DNA from: Tenodera sinensis
Lineage: Eukaryota; Arthropoda; Insecta; Mantodea; Mantidae
Reading direction: 5' to 3'
Assembly (NCBI GenBank): GCA_030765045.1
Contig: CM060964.1
Span: 277,476,388-277,540,387, forward strand
Length of the DNA: 64,000 nucleotides
Each line of letters opens with the position of its first letter. The first letter of the stretch is position 1. Both the position numbers and the translations under genes were made by a program. The notes beneath the pieces were generated by a model. The model did no database searches. It was not told the DNA's origin and worked only from the letters and a program-made list of their open reading frames with translations. Positions 10,331-20,649 of the stretch are shown here, in pieces.

Positions 10331-11560
10331 ACGAATAATGAACATTGAAAATACATCTACATAATGTATTGTACCAAAAAATACTAGATACTTTGAAGTG
10401 TGTATATGCAAAGTTTTAAAGCACTACAATGCCTCAAAGTTCCTCTAATTACATCATATTTAAAGGTCTGCACTCTGAGGGGACATGGTAGATGGTGAAA
10501 TCATTGCCTGAAGTTAAAAATGCCTATTTTTCTTACTGCTTTTTGTGGAATTTTTTTTTTCTGTGAAGATTAGTTTCTGTATCATCACTGAGCTACCATG
10601 ATCGGTAGGTATAACATTATAACAGAAGCTCTGCCAGTAGATGTCATGTAACATACCAAATTATCTGCCTTCTATGGTATGACCAAGAAACAGCGAAACT
10701 TTCATTTCTCGTTTGTTGGCTTCATTGAGTGTGTATACTCGAAAGTTTGCTTCCTGTTTGTGACTTTTTTTATAGTCACCAAGTGCTGTGTTGCAAAGTA
10801 TTTTCAGATAGTTTCTTATGATGTTAATCTAATTACTAAAGGGCACACGAAATAAGGCATATGAGTAGCTCCAATCCCTATTCAGCTATGGCGCACTGTT
10901 GCTGGGGCTATGTGAAAGAAAGAGAGGGGAGATATGCGCATGAGCGTTGCCAGTAGACAGCAGCAAAGACAGTGAAGGATTACAAGGTGCACAATTAAAA
11001 CCAGTCATAACAATTTCTCTCTCTCCAAAATAGGCTCTCTAATCCTGTAATTTGCTTTAAATATAAATTTCTTGTCCAAGCAGACAATTTTTATTTGCAA
11101 TCTAACGTTTCAAGAGGGCTCTTATCTTTCAAGTTGAAAATTGGGCCTAAGTGATAAAACATTACAATGTTGATTTTTAAATTTTTTTATTATATCCGAT
11201 TCTCTAGGAATGTTTTCATGTAAATATTTCTGTTATCGGAGTGAAAATGGGAGAGATACGTGACAATTTAAATAAATCTAAATGGAGGTCATAGTTGCAC
11301 AATTTGAGGCATTTTCTGATAGGTATTTCTCATTTTTCTCAATTTTTCTAAGTGTTTATGTAGAGTTTCTGCACATATGATAATCAGTTTGTATATTATA
11401 TATTCTAAGTGAAAATGTACATTATTTAACAATAAATGCTTAAGCACAATTTCAAGCCACCTTTTACAAGTAATATTCCAGTGTTGCCTTCTTGGTTGTG
11501 TATTTTAGACATATTTCAACAGTTAAAATGTTACATACGATGCAATTTATAAGTTATCAG
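10331..11560. other. No gene recognised
   Basis: AT-rich sequence between the MITE and the transposase-like pseudogene. No repeat or coding match was found by eye; the 5' end of the following transposon may lie in it. Confidence 0.4.
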
Positions 11561-11762
11561 AACGAAAATTGCAATGGAAAAGGTAATAGAGTGTTACAGT
11601 TCTGATGATGTCAGTAGAATTACGTCTGGGAGGAAGAATTATATAACATTTAAGGAAAATGATAAAAAAATTTGTAAACAGAAACGATTAATGTTGAGTA
11701 ATCTTAGAGAAACACCGCTTTTATAAAGAAAAACACCCTAATTTCAAAATAAGCTTTTCAAA

Positions 11763-11912
11763 TTAATTAAGGAAAATGAAGCTATTAACAGTGAAGCAAC
11801 ATAATTCTAAAGTAAGAACAAATTAGAAACTAAAAACTTCACTTATCTTAGTAATGTTGCAACATTACTAAGATAAGTGAAGTTTTTAGTTTTTAATTTG
11901 TTCTTACTTTAG
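11763..11912. mobile_element. 150-bp palindromic insertion with 12-bp TSD
   Basis: Twelve-base direct repeats, aagcttttcaaa, lie at 11751-11762 and 11913-11924. Removing the 150 bp between them restores the coding sequence of the host pseudogene (ISFSKFARL). The insert starts with 'gaagctattaacagtgaagc' (11778), a motif seen elsewhere in this window, then forms a near-perfect hairpin of about 105 bp centred on ttgcaa at about 11861. No coding capacity. A 12-bp duplication suggests a retroposition-like event rather than a TA-type MITE. Confidence 0.8.
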
Positions 11913-12810
11913 AAGCTTTTCAAAGTTTGCACGGTTAAGACCAGAACAGTGGAGTCTATGGTACACATATTGTTTGCATTTGTCTTTACCATGAAAATGT
12001 TAAGTTAATGATTGATTGTGCTTATATTAATTAACTCTCTACAAATTCAGATTTAGCGCTCAGTAATTCAGCGATTGTCTGGCACAACTAATCTGTAATC
12101 CTCCATCTTCGGATTGTTATTTAGTGACATGTGCTACATGTCCAGGAATTAATAAATTAATTAAACACCTGAGGAAATATTTGATGCAGAAAATTTTGAA
12201 CACATTACTTATAAACTACAGGTAACAGTAGACCATACAAACTTGGAAGCAGTCATCAGATGAGGATTTTTTGGACAAATTTTCTTCTAAATTATTAGCC
12301 TTATTGCCACATAAGTGTATAAGTCAACAGCAATCTTTTCCCTGAAAAAACGGAAAGAGCTATTGGAATCAGGAGAATGCATTGTAAGCAGTGATTTTTC
12401 TGAAAATTACACTTTTGTGATACAAAATTCTCTTAAGGGGGTCCATTGGAATAATAGATAGGCCACGATCCACCCTTTTGTTATATATTACAAAAGTAAT
12501 GATATTGTGAAACATATTAATCATTCAGCAATATCAGAGTGCCTAAAGCATGACACAATAGTTGTCCATCTATTTCAAACAGACTTAATAAAACTTGCGA
12601 AAAAGGAAATAGCAGACCTTAAAAACATTATTTACTTTTCCAATGGAGCCAGTGCACAATATAAAAATTTAAAGAATTTTGCCAATTTGTGTTTCCATGA
12701 AGAGGAATTCAATATTAATGCCAAATGGCATTTTTTCATGCCAGCCTATGGAAAGGGTCCATGTGATGGCACTGTAGGTGCCATGAAGAGATTAGCAACA
12801 AAGGCCTCTC

Positions 12811-14131
12811 CAGTTACAATGGAAATCTTTACTTGGTAATAAAAACAGCAAACACTGACTTTACATGGTTTTATTTTCAACTTCTCCATACAATTAGTAC
12901 TTGGTCATACTTCCCTTAACTTGTATCACTTTCATGAGTCTCCTAGGCATCTAGTCTGGTAGATTTTCAAAATAGTTTTTGTCCGTTTCCACCCATATCT
13001 TCAACATCTCCTGCAGCTCCTTAATATTTGAGGATTGCAACTCTTCTATTTTATCTTTCATTTGATCCCAAGCATTTTGTATTGGATTTAGGTCAGGAGA
13101 GTTACCAGGCCAGTCAAGTACAGGTATATTATTGTCTTTCAGGAACTTCTGAACCATCTTTTTTCTATGAGCAGGGGCACCACCGTGCATAAAGTAATGC
13201 TGTTGCAACACTTCTGAATAATTACTTCCCTTCATTGTTATGTTCCCTTGATTGTTACCACTAAAAGCATCCCATATCACATGTTGTGGTTGTTTAACAG
13301 TTTTGAAGGTAAACTTTGGATCGTACTGTGACAGTTTTTGGCCTTCTCACCTTTTTGGACTTTCCTCTGACCAATTTGAAAGTGCTTTCATCAAAAACAT
13401 CACTTTGCGCCAGTCCTCTGATGTCCAGTGCTGATATGTTTTGCAGAAATTTACTCTTTTCTTCATCATAGCTTCAGTTAGAAGAGGCTTCTTGGCAGCA
13501 CACCAAATTGGTAAACCTAAGTCTTTTTGAAGCCGATGCTGAATGGTCCAGATTACAACACTGTTGAGCAGGTCTGGATGATTCTTCTTTAACCCAGCCA
13601 CTGTAATCCATGGATTAGCCATCACTTCACGTTTTAGAAGGTCCTTGGTAAAGCCTTTCTTTTTCACCTGAGCCTGTTTTTCAATTTGGTGTGGTGCCAC
13701 ATGACAAAGGTGCTGCTGCTGCTGCTGCTGCTGCATTTTTTAGGTTGTAAATAGCTTGTCTTGAAACCTTTAGATCAGCAGTTACATGAATTACAGAGGT
13801 GTCTAGCTCTGACAGAGTTAAGCACGAGAAGTGAGCTTCTTGTGTCCCATTTTGTGTATTAGATGCAGAAATGCACGCCTTCAAAAACAGCACTCAGATT
13901 AAAAATGGGATGAAAACAACACACAGCAAACAAATCGCTATACAACAAATACCAGAGGCAGACTGAGACCTGAACTGCTAATGTAAGCAAGTTGCTGCTG
14001 TGCATTAGAGAATCATGTGATTTGCAGCCCACGTTTTTTGTATAGTGGTGGGAGAAGGGCAAACTGAGCACATTGTCTATGTAAAGATTTTCCTTGTATT
14101 TAAAATGTAAAGATTTCCATTGTGGCCACTG
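12811..14131 (-). mobile_element. Tc1-like DNA transposon
   Basis: A 1,321-bp element with ends cagttacaatggaaatcttt (12811) and the reverse complement of aagatttccattgtggccac plus tg (ending 14131), i.e. inverted repeats of about 22-25 bp. TA follows at 14132-14133; the left flank reads tc, so one TA copy has decayed or been lost. Removing the element restores KAS-LCQDPIT in the host pseudogene, which supports the boundaries. It encodes a broken transposase on the minus strand. Confidence 0.85.
12954..13893 (-). pseudogene. Tc1 transposase pseudogene with polyQ/polyA insertion
   Basis: Order on the minus strand: helix-turn-helix start LSELDTSVIHVTADLKVSRQ...AIYNLKN (13893-13740), a CAG/GCN run read as eight Ala or seven Gln (13710-13735), CGTTPN...KKKGFTKDLLKREV, WITVAGLKKNHPDLLNS, HQHWTSEDWRKVMF with the first catalytic Asp recoverable after a one-base frameshift (DESTF, about 13395), VIWDAFSGNNQG, then HYFMHGGAPAHRKK where the second Asp of the usual QDNAPAH is Gly, and DWPGNSPDLNPIQNAW with the third Asp intact. 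Tc1 transposases cut and paste through a DD34D/E triad. Loss of the second Asp and the frameshifts make this one inactive. Confidence 0.85.
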
Positions 14132-14385
14132 TATGTCAAGATCCCATCACAACATCTAACAAACTATTCTACTGGACTCGGAAAAATATTAAAAACATTA
14201 ATTTCAGTTTTTTTACTCAAGATCAACATAAAGAACACAATGATCACCTGATCTCTAGATATGAAAATATAAAACCACTACGTGGCACATTAACGTTGCA
14301 TTCTATTGTCCCACTATCGAAAACAGAGGTCTTAGTTAAACAGTATTCGTCTGAAAATGGAGGGAAACTGTGTCAAATTTATTAA

Positions 14386-15454
14386 CGTATTGTGTCGTGC
14401 TGGATTAAACATGACTAGTCTGAATGTATGAATTCATCCTATATGTAATGAACATCCTGAATACTGTGTCTTCTGTTCATCAAAGAAAGTAATAGTTACT
14501 GTGTTAATGTAAATTAAAGTGTTAACTATCCATCTTCTGCATGCCACCTCAAGAGCATGTTCAATCGAAGTATGCAGACCTGTTTTCAGCGACTATGCAG
14601 CGCACTTACTCTGGCAAGTGAACTTATTTTGATAGAACAAATACGAATTCTGTCTTATAATTTGGTAGTGACATGTAGGAAACATGAGGGAATAAATTGG
14701 TATTTTTTTTTATAATTTTAAAGTGTTTGGTTGTTGAATTATAATTATTTTTGAATAAATTAATTATTATGGATTCTTTATGAATCAATAGAAAATATTC
14801 AAATATATCACATTAAAGACTGTACTTTTATCTTTCATTTGACCCCAGAATGAAGAAATTTGGATGTTTAGAACCGGAGATACGTTCAGTCGAATGAAGT
14901 GGTGCATGCTATTTTTCGAAAATTAAAATATTTAATATCAGACAAAATAAATTTTTCTGGGGAAAACAAAAATATATGGGTCCAATGGATTATGTAAAAC
15001 ATGAAAAAAAAATAATAAGGAAATTGGAGTGGCCAAGCTCAATTTTTGTTAAATTTTGTGAGATTTGACGTAGAATGACTCATTGTTAAGTTTTTTGTAA
15101 AATGAGTTGCTGATTTTATGACCTTCTTCAAAAAATCTCGAGTGAATTTCATTTTGAAATTTGAAATTTTTTCAAAGAAAATTTTGAATAATTAAAAGAC
15201 TAAGTGACTTAGAAATATGTAACTCCACCAAATAGTTTCACATAACATTCTATATATGTGTACAAAAAATTAAGTATATAGCTTTAAAATTGTGCAAAAT
15301 AGAAATTTCACCCTTAAGGTTAAAAATCCAAGAGATATGTAAGGTTATGAATAAATGTGGCATCTATATCTTCCAACTATTGGTTATGGAAATCTTCTAT
15401 TATAAATTTGATTTCCAGGTTCAGCTTGTTTTTAGTATTTGTCTTAATTTGTAG
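14386..15454. other. Intron sequence upstream of the KAT14 exon
   Basis: AT-rich, no frame or repeat recognised. The end (about 15430-15454) is the polypyrimidine tract and AG acceptor, tttgtcttaatttgtag, of the following exon. Confidence 0.5.
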
Positions 15455-15660
15455 GCTTCTGAAACCATTCATCCGTCGGGATATGGAAACAACACCACCA
15501 TGGTTGAGACTTTTAAAAGAGATTCAGGCTAAGGGAAAGGGCAGAACTCCTGACTGGCAGCCCCATGTTCGACATCCAATAGACTACAGCTATGTACGAC
15601 TTCAGCACATTCCATCAATCAACAGTCTCTGTAGGGAATTCTTCTATCCAGGCATTGACA
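15455..15660 (+). CDS. KAT14 (CSRP2BP) homologue, internal exon upstream of the GNAT core
   Basis: The exon is bounded by acceptor ttaatttgtag (ends 15454) and donor gtgagt (starts 15661); 206 bp, entering in phase 2 and leaving after the first base of a codon. It encodes LLKPFIRRDMETTPPWLRLL, KEIQAKGKGRTPDW, PIDYSYVRLQHIPSINSLC and REFFYPGID. This is the segment of KAT14 that leads into the C-terminal Gcn5-related acetyltransferase domain; IDYSYVR...INSLCREFF is its first strand and helix. KAT14 is a subunit of the metazoan ATAC chromatin complex and acts in the nucleus. The reading frame continues exactly into the exon at 55513 (A|TG, Met), giving GID-M-TECLQYPDF. Identification comes from my knowledge of the family; no alignment was run. 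Confidence 0.88.
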
Positions 15661-16490
15661 GTGAGTAACATTCATGTTTCAGAACTAAATGAGGTAGGTG
15701 AAAACTGCATGTCCATACTCTAAAGATTCTGAAAGGGTGTCAACTTTCATGCTAGTTGTCAATAAGTAGGGCTAGGAAGTTCATGCATTTGCACGTTTTT
15801 TCATAGGGGTTAAAAATGTATGCTTTTACATTATGTGCACGAATTATGGAATTTTCAGTTATTTGGACATGATTTTATGGAGCATATAACTGCATATTTT
15901 CTTGATTTTGATAAATGCATAATATTTCAATATTATAGCCCCTATATTGCATATTTTAATGGTTTTTATGTTTTTTTATTATTTTTTTCCATCTGGATAT
16001 TTATCATATTGGCAGTATTGCACATGATGATACAACTCACAAAGATTTCAATATTATAGCCCCTATCTTGCATATTTAATGATTTTTATTTTTGTTTTTT
16101 TTCCCCATCTGTATAATATTTTTCATATTGGTAGTAGTGCACGTGATGATACAGCTCGTGAGGTGGTGAGAACTAATGTTGAGTCATGTTGTCCTGAAGT
16201 GAATCCCCTGTTTCCATCCTTTCATTATTTATGCAGGTGTGTAAAGAATAATCAGTGTGTTATCTGAGATGTGTATATTAACAAAGATAAAGTGCAGGTC
16301 AATGCTTGCCTGCCCACCAGTTGTTGCGCCGTGGTTTTCAAACGTAAGTGTTGTGAACTGGAGCGTGTGAGTAAAATGTAGGAAGTGAGAAAAGATTTCA
16401 AATAGTTCAGCACATAGACCAGCAAAGCATAAGCAGAATTTAATCAGAAAATTTGCAAACAAAGAACCTGTTCAAAAACAGCTAGTAGAG

Positions 16491-16742
16491 TAATTATTAC
16501 TTATTTATGCCAACAAACTTACTGTTGGTGTTTTTAAACACACAAGCCGTGTGTGGGCAAAGTTTAAGAGGTAGAACTGGAACTTAAAAATTCAATGCCA
16601 CAACTGGGATTTGAACCACAGACCTTCTGCTTGCCGGGCGGACGCTCTAACCACTGAGCTATTGTGACAAACTGCCAGAATGGCATTAAATTCTCAAGCC
16701 AGTTGTGGCATTGAATTTTTAAGTTCCAGTTCTACCTCTTAA
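16491..16742 (-). mobile_element. Fold-back tRNA-derived element, copy 1
   Basis: Target-site duplication agctagtagag at 16480-16490 and 16743-16753. The second hAT copy has the uninterrupted sequence (acagctagcagagtgttt, reverse complement of about 52015-52035), an empty site that proves the insertion. On the minus strand it holds a tRNA-like unit with A box tagctcagtggttagagc and B box ggttcaaatcc (16675-16600). Arms that are inverted repeats of each other flank this unit: aagaggtagaactggaactt (16567 onward) and the reverse complement (ending about 16742). The low-coordinate arm is longer (to about 16508, tgccaacaaacttac) and ends in an AT-rich tail. No coding capacity. Confidence 0.88.
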
Positions 16743-16899
16743 AGCTAGTAGAGTGTTTAGGAAGTAGGGTTACTGAATTTTCCTATGACTTGTGCCATGC
16801 ATTTTTAGCTGCTGATATTCCCTTGTTCAAAATTAATAAACCGATATTTAAAAACCTATATCAACCTTCTTGTCAAGTACACTTGACAACATGTGCCTG

Positions 16900-18893
16900 A
16901 AGAAAGTACACTGCGTAAGACTTATGTAGTACATTGTTACAATAACATATTGTCGAATATATAAAATGACTTTAGCGGTTCAGTTTGTTTCTGTTGATGA
17001 AACCGCTGATTTTGAGCGCCATTCTATTGCGAATATAATTGTGGGTGCTTTAAATAAGGAACAAAAGACTACACCTTATATTCTTAATGGGTGCGAATTG
17101 TCGGCCACTGACAATGTAACTGTGACTCTTTGAAATTACTATGGCCGTGTGGGATCAAATACAACCGGTTACTTTTATTTGTTACTGATGCAGGTCCTTA
17201 TATGGTAAAATCAGGACAAACTCTGAAAGGTATTTTTCTTAACTTAATTCATATAACTTGCTTGGCACACGCTCTTCATCGCATTTCTGAGACAATACGT
17301 GATTCTTTCCTATTGGTAGAGTTGTGTCCAGTACAAAGAGAATTTTTGTTAAATCTCCTAAAAGAGTTAAGTTACTTAGATCAACAGCACCTAATATCCG
17401 ACTTCCTCCTGCACCAGTGTTAACTCGATGGGGAACATGGGTCGATGAGGTTTTATATTATGCTGAGCACATAGAAATAGTCAAAGAAGTTGTTAATGCA
17501 TTGGACTCAAAAGATACTTCATCAATAGAAACTGTGCAAAATATTCTGTCAGGCACTGGATTAAAAGAGGATCTTAGTTTCATATCTGCCCATTTTCCTT
17601 ACTTACTAACAGCCATAACGGCATTGGAAGCTGTAGGATCTCCTTAGCATGAATCACTTACTGTCTTTGAAAAAACAATGTGATCTAAGTTCGGTTCCTG
17701 GTAGGAAAGGAAAAAATCTGATGTGTTGCACTCACATGACTTTCTCTACTCTTGTACTAACCATTCTTACAAACTCTTATTCCTATATCTTCTTTCTTGT
17801 TAGCTGAGACAAACATTTGTACAAATTATCTTATTGCTTATTTCCTTGTTGGTGCAAAGGGAATGTTAGAATATAGTAGGCTTTGTGCGATAGTCAAATG
17901 TTTGAGATTCTGTTGTCTTTGCACACTTGACATATAAAAAAATGAACAGCGATGATCCATTTCACAAAAGTTCTAAGTTTTCCGAAACTCACACACAAAA
18001 CAAGGAATATCTCCGAAATGGTTCACCCTACAAGAAAATGTATTGAGGCATAAATTGTGTATTTTAGCAAGATCTACATTTTTTTGTGTAGTATAATTTG
18101 GTCTATCTCTAACGGTTTACCAGTTATGCAAAAGTCGTCCAGAGTAAATACGACGTCAGGGGCTATAGCCAGAAAATTCTAGATATACATTTCATTTGTC
18201 ATCAAAATATCTCAAACATATGACATTTTAATCAAAATCATTAGAGCCATTTTCAAGAAAATCAAAATTTTCAAAAAATTTTCCATGTAAAGGGTAGTTT
18301 AGGGTGGGGCTATTTTCTTCAAAATCTTCGTGTCGCATCCTTGAAAGACATTAAACTTAAATACCAACTTTGGTTTTTAACCGACTTTTCGTTTTTGAGT
18401 TATGCTGTCCACAGACTGACAGACTGACACACAGACACACACACGGATCTTTTTCTAAAACTGCTTTTTTTGGATTCAGGGGGTCTCAAAACATATATTT
18501 CCGGTGAGATCTCGACATCAAATTTTTGGGTGGAATACAATACTTCCCCTACTTACCAGTAGAGAAAGTAAAAAAGTGAAAGAAAAAGTGAATTATGTAA
18601 TTTCAAAAAATTCTGGTTATAAACAGATGTGCGATATTCGAGACATCCTCAAAAGGAAACCATCTGTCATACCAAGAGACTTTACTCTCTCTGTGAAGCA
18701 GTTAACATCATTTAAATATGCCCCGATAACATCTTGTGATGTGGAGAAAAGTTTTTCACGTTACAAAAGTGTTTTGCGAGATAACAGACTATGTTTTACA
18801 GTTGAAAATTTGTGCAAAATGTTGGTTGTGAACTGCAATTTAGCCGTTAATACTAGCAGCGGGACCACTTCTGCTTCAACCTCTAAGGAATAA
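16900..18893 (+). pseudogene. hAT transposase pseudogene (DUF659-like core and dimerisation tail)
   Basis: Following the frames: VPEESTLRKTYV-like start (about 16890), FVSVDETADFERHSIANIIV, LLLFVTDAGPYMVKSGQTLK, IHITCLAHALHRISETIRDS, APVLTRWGTWVDEVLYYAEH, DLSSVPGRKGKN (to about 17715). After the inserted repeat it resumes KVKEKVNYVISKNSGYKQM and FKYAPITSCDVEKSFSRYKS with the C-terminal dimerisation region VLRDNRLCFTVENLCKMLVV, ending at a stop at 18891-18893. The DETxD and TDAG motifs supply the usual first and second acidic residues of hAT enzymes. It resembles the CGGBP1-linked hAT group. No N-terminal zinc finger was found. Stops, frameshifts and the insertion make it inactive. Confidence 0.8.
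17716..18573 (+). repeat. Dispersed repeat family R1, longest copy, inserted in hAT transposase
   Basis: It interrupts the hAT coding sequence between VPGRKGKN and KVKEKVNY. The ends are short inverted repeats, actttctctact (17738-17749) and agtagagaaagt near 18561-18572, so it may be a MITE, about 0.86 kb. It has an internal CA tract (18430-18450). Other copies lie at 4618-5117 and 8130-8690. No open frame of note. The exact insertion points and any TSD could not be fixed because both junctions are A-rich. Confidence 0.7.
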
Positions 18894-19094
18894 GGTAACT
18901 TTACTTATTATTTATACTAACTTGTCTTGTCTACTGCAAAGGGACATTAATTGTTTTAATTAAATAGTGCATATTTCTTGGCATATTTTCTGGTTTTTAA
19001 GAGCATATTGGCATGCATATTTCAGTGTTTTTTAGGGCATGAACTTCCGAGCCCTATCAATAAGACCTAGGTTGATAAAGTTGCAGAATCAAAT

Positions 19095-19190
19095 TGAAAA
19101 GCTCAGTCCTATTGGTGGGGCTTGAACCATGAACCTTTGGCTTACTATGTTGCCGTTTTAATCAACTGAGCTACCATTGCAACATCCTGG
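19095..19190 (-). repeat. tRNA-derived SINE fragment
   Basis: The minus strand reads tgttgcaatggtagctcagt (A box within), then, about 45 bases on, ggttcaagcccc (B box). There is no closed acceptor stem, so it is a tRNA-derived repeat, related in layout but not identical to the element at 16491-16742. Confidence 0.6.
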
Positions 19191-19807
19191 CACAGCACTA
19201 TATTCCCCAACAAACATTTTTCTAATAAACTACAAGGCGTTCTCAAATCTATTTTAAGATGATACACTTCCAAGGTGACTTACAATCTCATATACTTAAG
19301 TCCTGGGCTTCTTTGTTGGCTTCTGTTAGGCCAGTCAATGATAATTAATTGTTCTTTCTCATATGCCATGCTTAGGCTAAAGTTGGGAAGGTAGAATTAG
19401 GCTGAGTGAAAGAGTTGATCAGCAACTGATAATGGAGACAGTAGGTCATCGAAACATGTCCTGCCATTGATTTGGTAACTGGAGCAATGAGTGCTTCACA
19501 TAGATTTATTTTGCATAAAAGGTTTTTATGGGAAAACAGTTACATTAAGTAGCTTTTTCACCCATGAGTCTCCCACACATTTCCCCAGATTCCTTCTGCA
19601 AACCTTTATTTTATTTAGAAAACAAATTAAACCTTTGTACCATTTTACTTCCCTAGAACTCAAATATAACAGTATAAATTTTATGATGTTTGATGTGCTA
19701 TCTAGTAATCTTCTTTACAAGGAAGCCGGCAGCGCTTCATGCTTATACATGTCAGCAACAGATAAGTAAGGACTTATGGAAATGTTATTTTTTTATGAAA
19801 AATGGTG

Positions 19808-20440
19808 TTATTTTCTCCCAAAAGGTTTATTTTTCATGTTTTCCAAATAATACTGTTGATAACAACTAATGCTGAGCATTGGCAGTGCAGCCATTAGCTC
19901 TCTTGTTCTCCAGTATTTTCCAGATATTGTGAGTTTGTATGAGAGAGCTGGACAGTTTTGAAAGTGGTTGTGATCCATCTTTTGTAGAGGACACAAGGGA
20001 CAAATTGGGGAAGGAGTAATTCCACTTCCTTGACAGATAATCATGACTTGTGATTAAGTGATGAAACTGTACTTTTCCATGATGCTCAGTAACTTTAAAT
20101 AAGCTTGGTCGAGATATACCATTATTTATTTCTTGAAGCTTTATTAAAATAATTCTGAATTTATTGATTATTTTTGCTGTTAGGAATTACATAACTGCTA
20201 GTTTCTATATGATATTGCTTCCTTTTTTGCCAGATAATCTGTAATTTCATTTCCAGATAATCCAAGAGTATTTTCTTTTTAAGTTTTAATAAATGATGTA
20301 TTATTTTCAAATAATCTATTATTTTTTTGCATTTAAGTTATGTATTATATGTTACAGCAATTATAGCTGCTCTAGAATCACAAAATATAACTGCTTTTTG
20401 AAAGGAAGAGGTTCAGTATAGTAGCTTCTGCAGTGTTAAA
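19808..20440 (-). pseudogene. Diverged I-group LINE 3' region (RNase H to C-terminus)
   Basis: On the minus strand AVIFCDSRAAIIA (about 20400-20360) and LGLSGNEITDYLAKKEA (about 20275-20225) match the third and fourth RNase H motifs of LINE B. They are followed by a C-terminal cysteine motif, CPLCPLQKMDHNHFQNC, and YWRTRELMAALP. The order and spacing match LINE B, but identity is much lower, so this is an older or separate subfamily. Coding ends near 19808. No TSD was recognised. Confidence 0.72.
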
Positions 20441-20649
20441 TAACCCTTACAGATCTAAAACAAATCTAATTAAAATTTTATAGTAATTTCCTGAATTTAA
20501 TGTTACTAACCCATGTAAATGACATAATACTTAGTTTTCTTGAAAACATTTTTACACAGTTTCACAAAAAATATATCCTCACAATCATTAGTTCTAGTAC
20601 CCTTCTCTTGGTGAAAAAAAACATTCATTTTTGTGAGGGTGGAATGCTG

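Larger units (their letters stand above)
11570..14382 (+). pseudogene. Transposase-like pseudogene of an arthropod DNA transposon, interrupted twice
   Basis: The coding remnant runs MEKVIECYSSDDVSRITSGR (about 11573), then KHPNFKISFSKFARLRPEQW across the palindrome insertion, LLPHKCISQQQSFPLKKRKE, GVHWNNR, IIYFSNGASAQYKNLKNF, KWHFFMPAYGKGPCDG and MKRLATKAS (to 12810). It resumes after a Tc1 insertion with CQDPITTSNKLFYWTRKNIK and ends QYSSENGGKLCQIY. The YFS(D/N)G...AQYKN...WHFF...GKGPCDG pattern belongs to an abundant arthropod transposon protein of RNase H-fold type. I recognise the family but cannot name the superfamily safely. The first acidic residue of FSDG is N here. There are many stops and frameshifts, so it is dead. 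Confidence 0.7.
15767..19056 (+). mobile_element. hAT DNA transposon, copy 1
   Basis: A 3,290-bp element with 8-bp target-site duplications, tcaataag, at 15759-15766 and 19057-19064, and terminal inverted repeats TAGGGCTAGGAAGTTCATGC (left) against TAGGGCTCGGAAGTTCATGC read inward from 19056. Eight-base duplications and TAGGG-type ends fit the hAT superfamily. It carries a broken transposase (about 16900-17715 and 18574-18893), a fold-back tRNA-derived insertion (16491-16742) and a dispersed repeat (17716-18573). A second, minus-strand copy lies at 50521-53233. Confidence 0.93.

Noticed and set aside
16595..16680. tRNA gene on the minus strand
   Set aside because: A and B boxes are present but the acceptor stem does not close and the unit sits in a repeated element with TSDs.
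17690..17712. B-box-like agttcggttcctggtagg as a SINE promoter
   Set aside because: It translates in frame as hAT transposase (DLSSVPGRKGK), so it is coding remnant and the box is chance.
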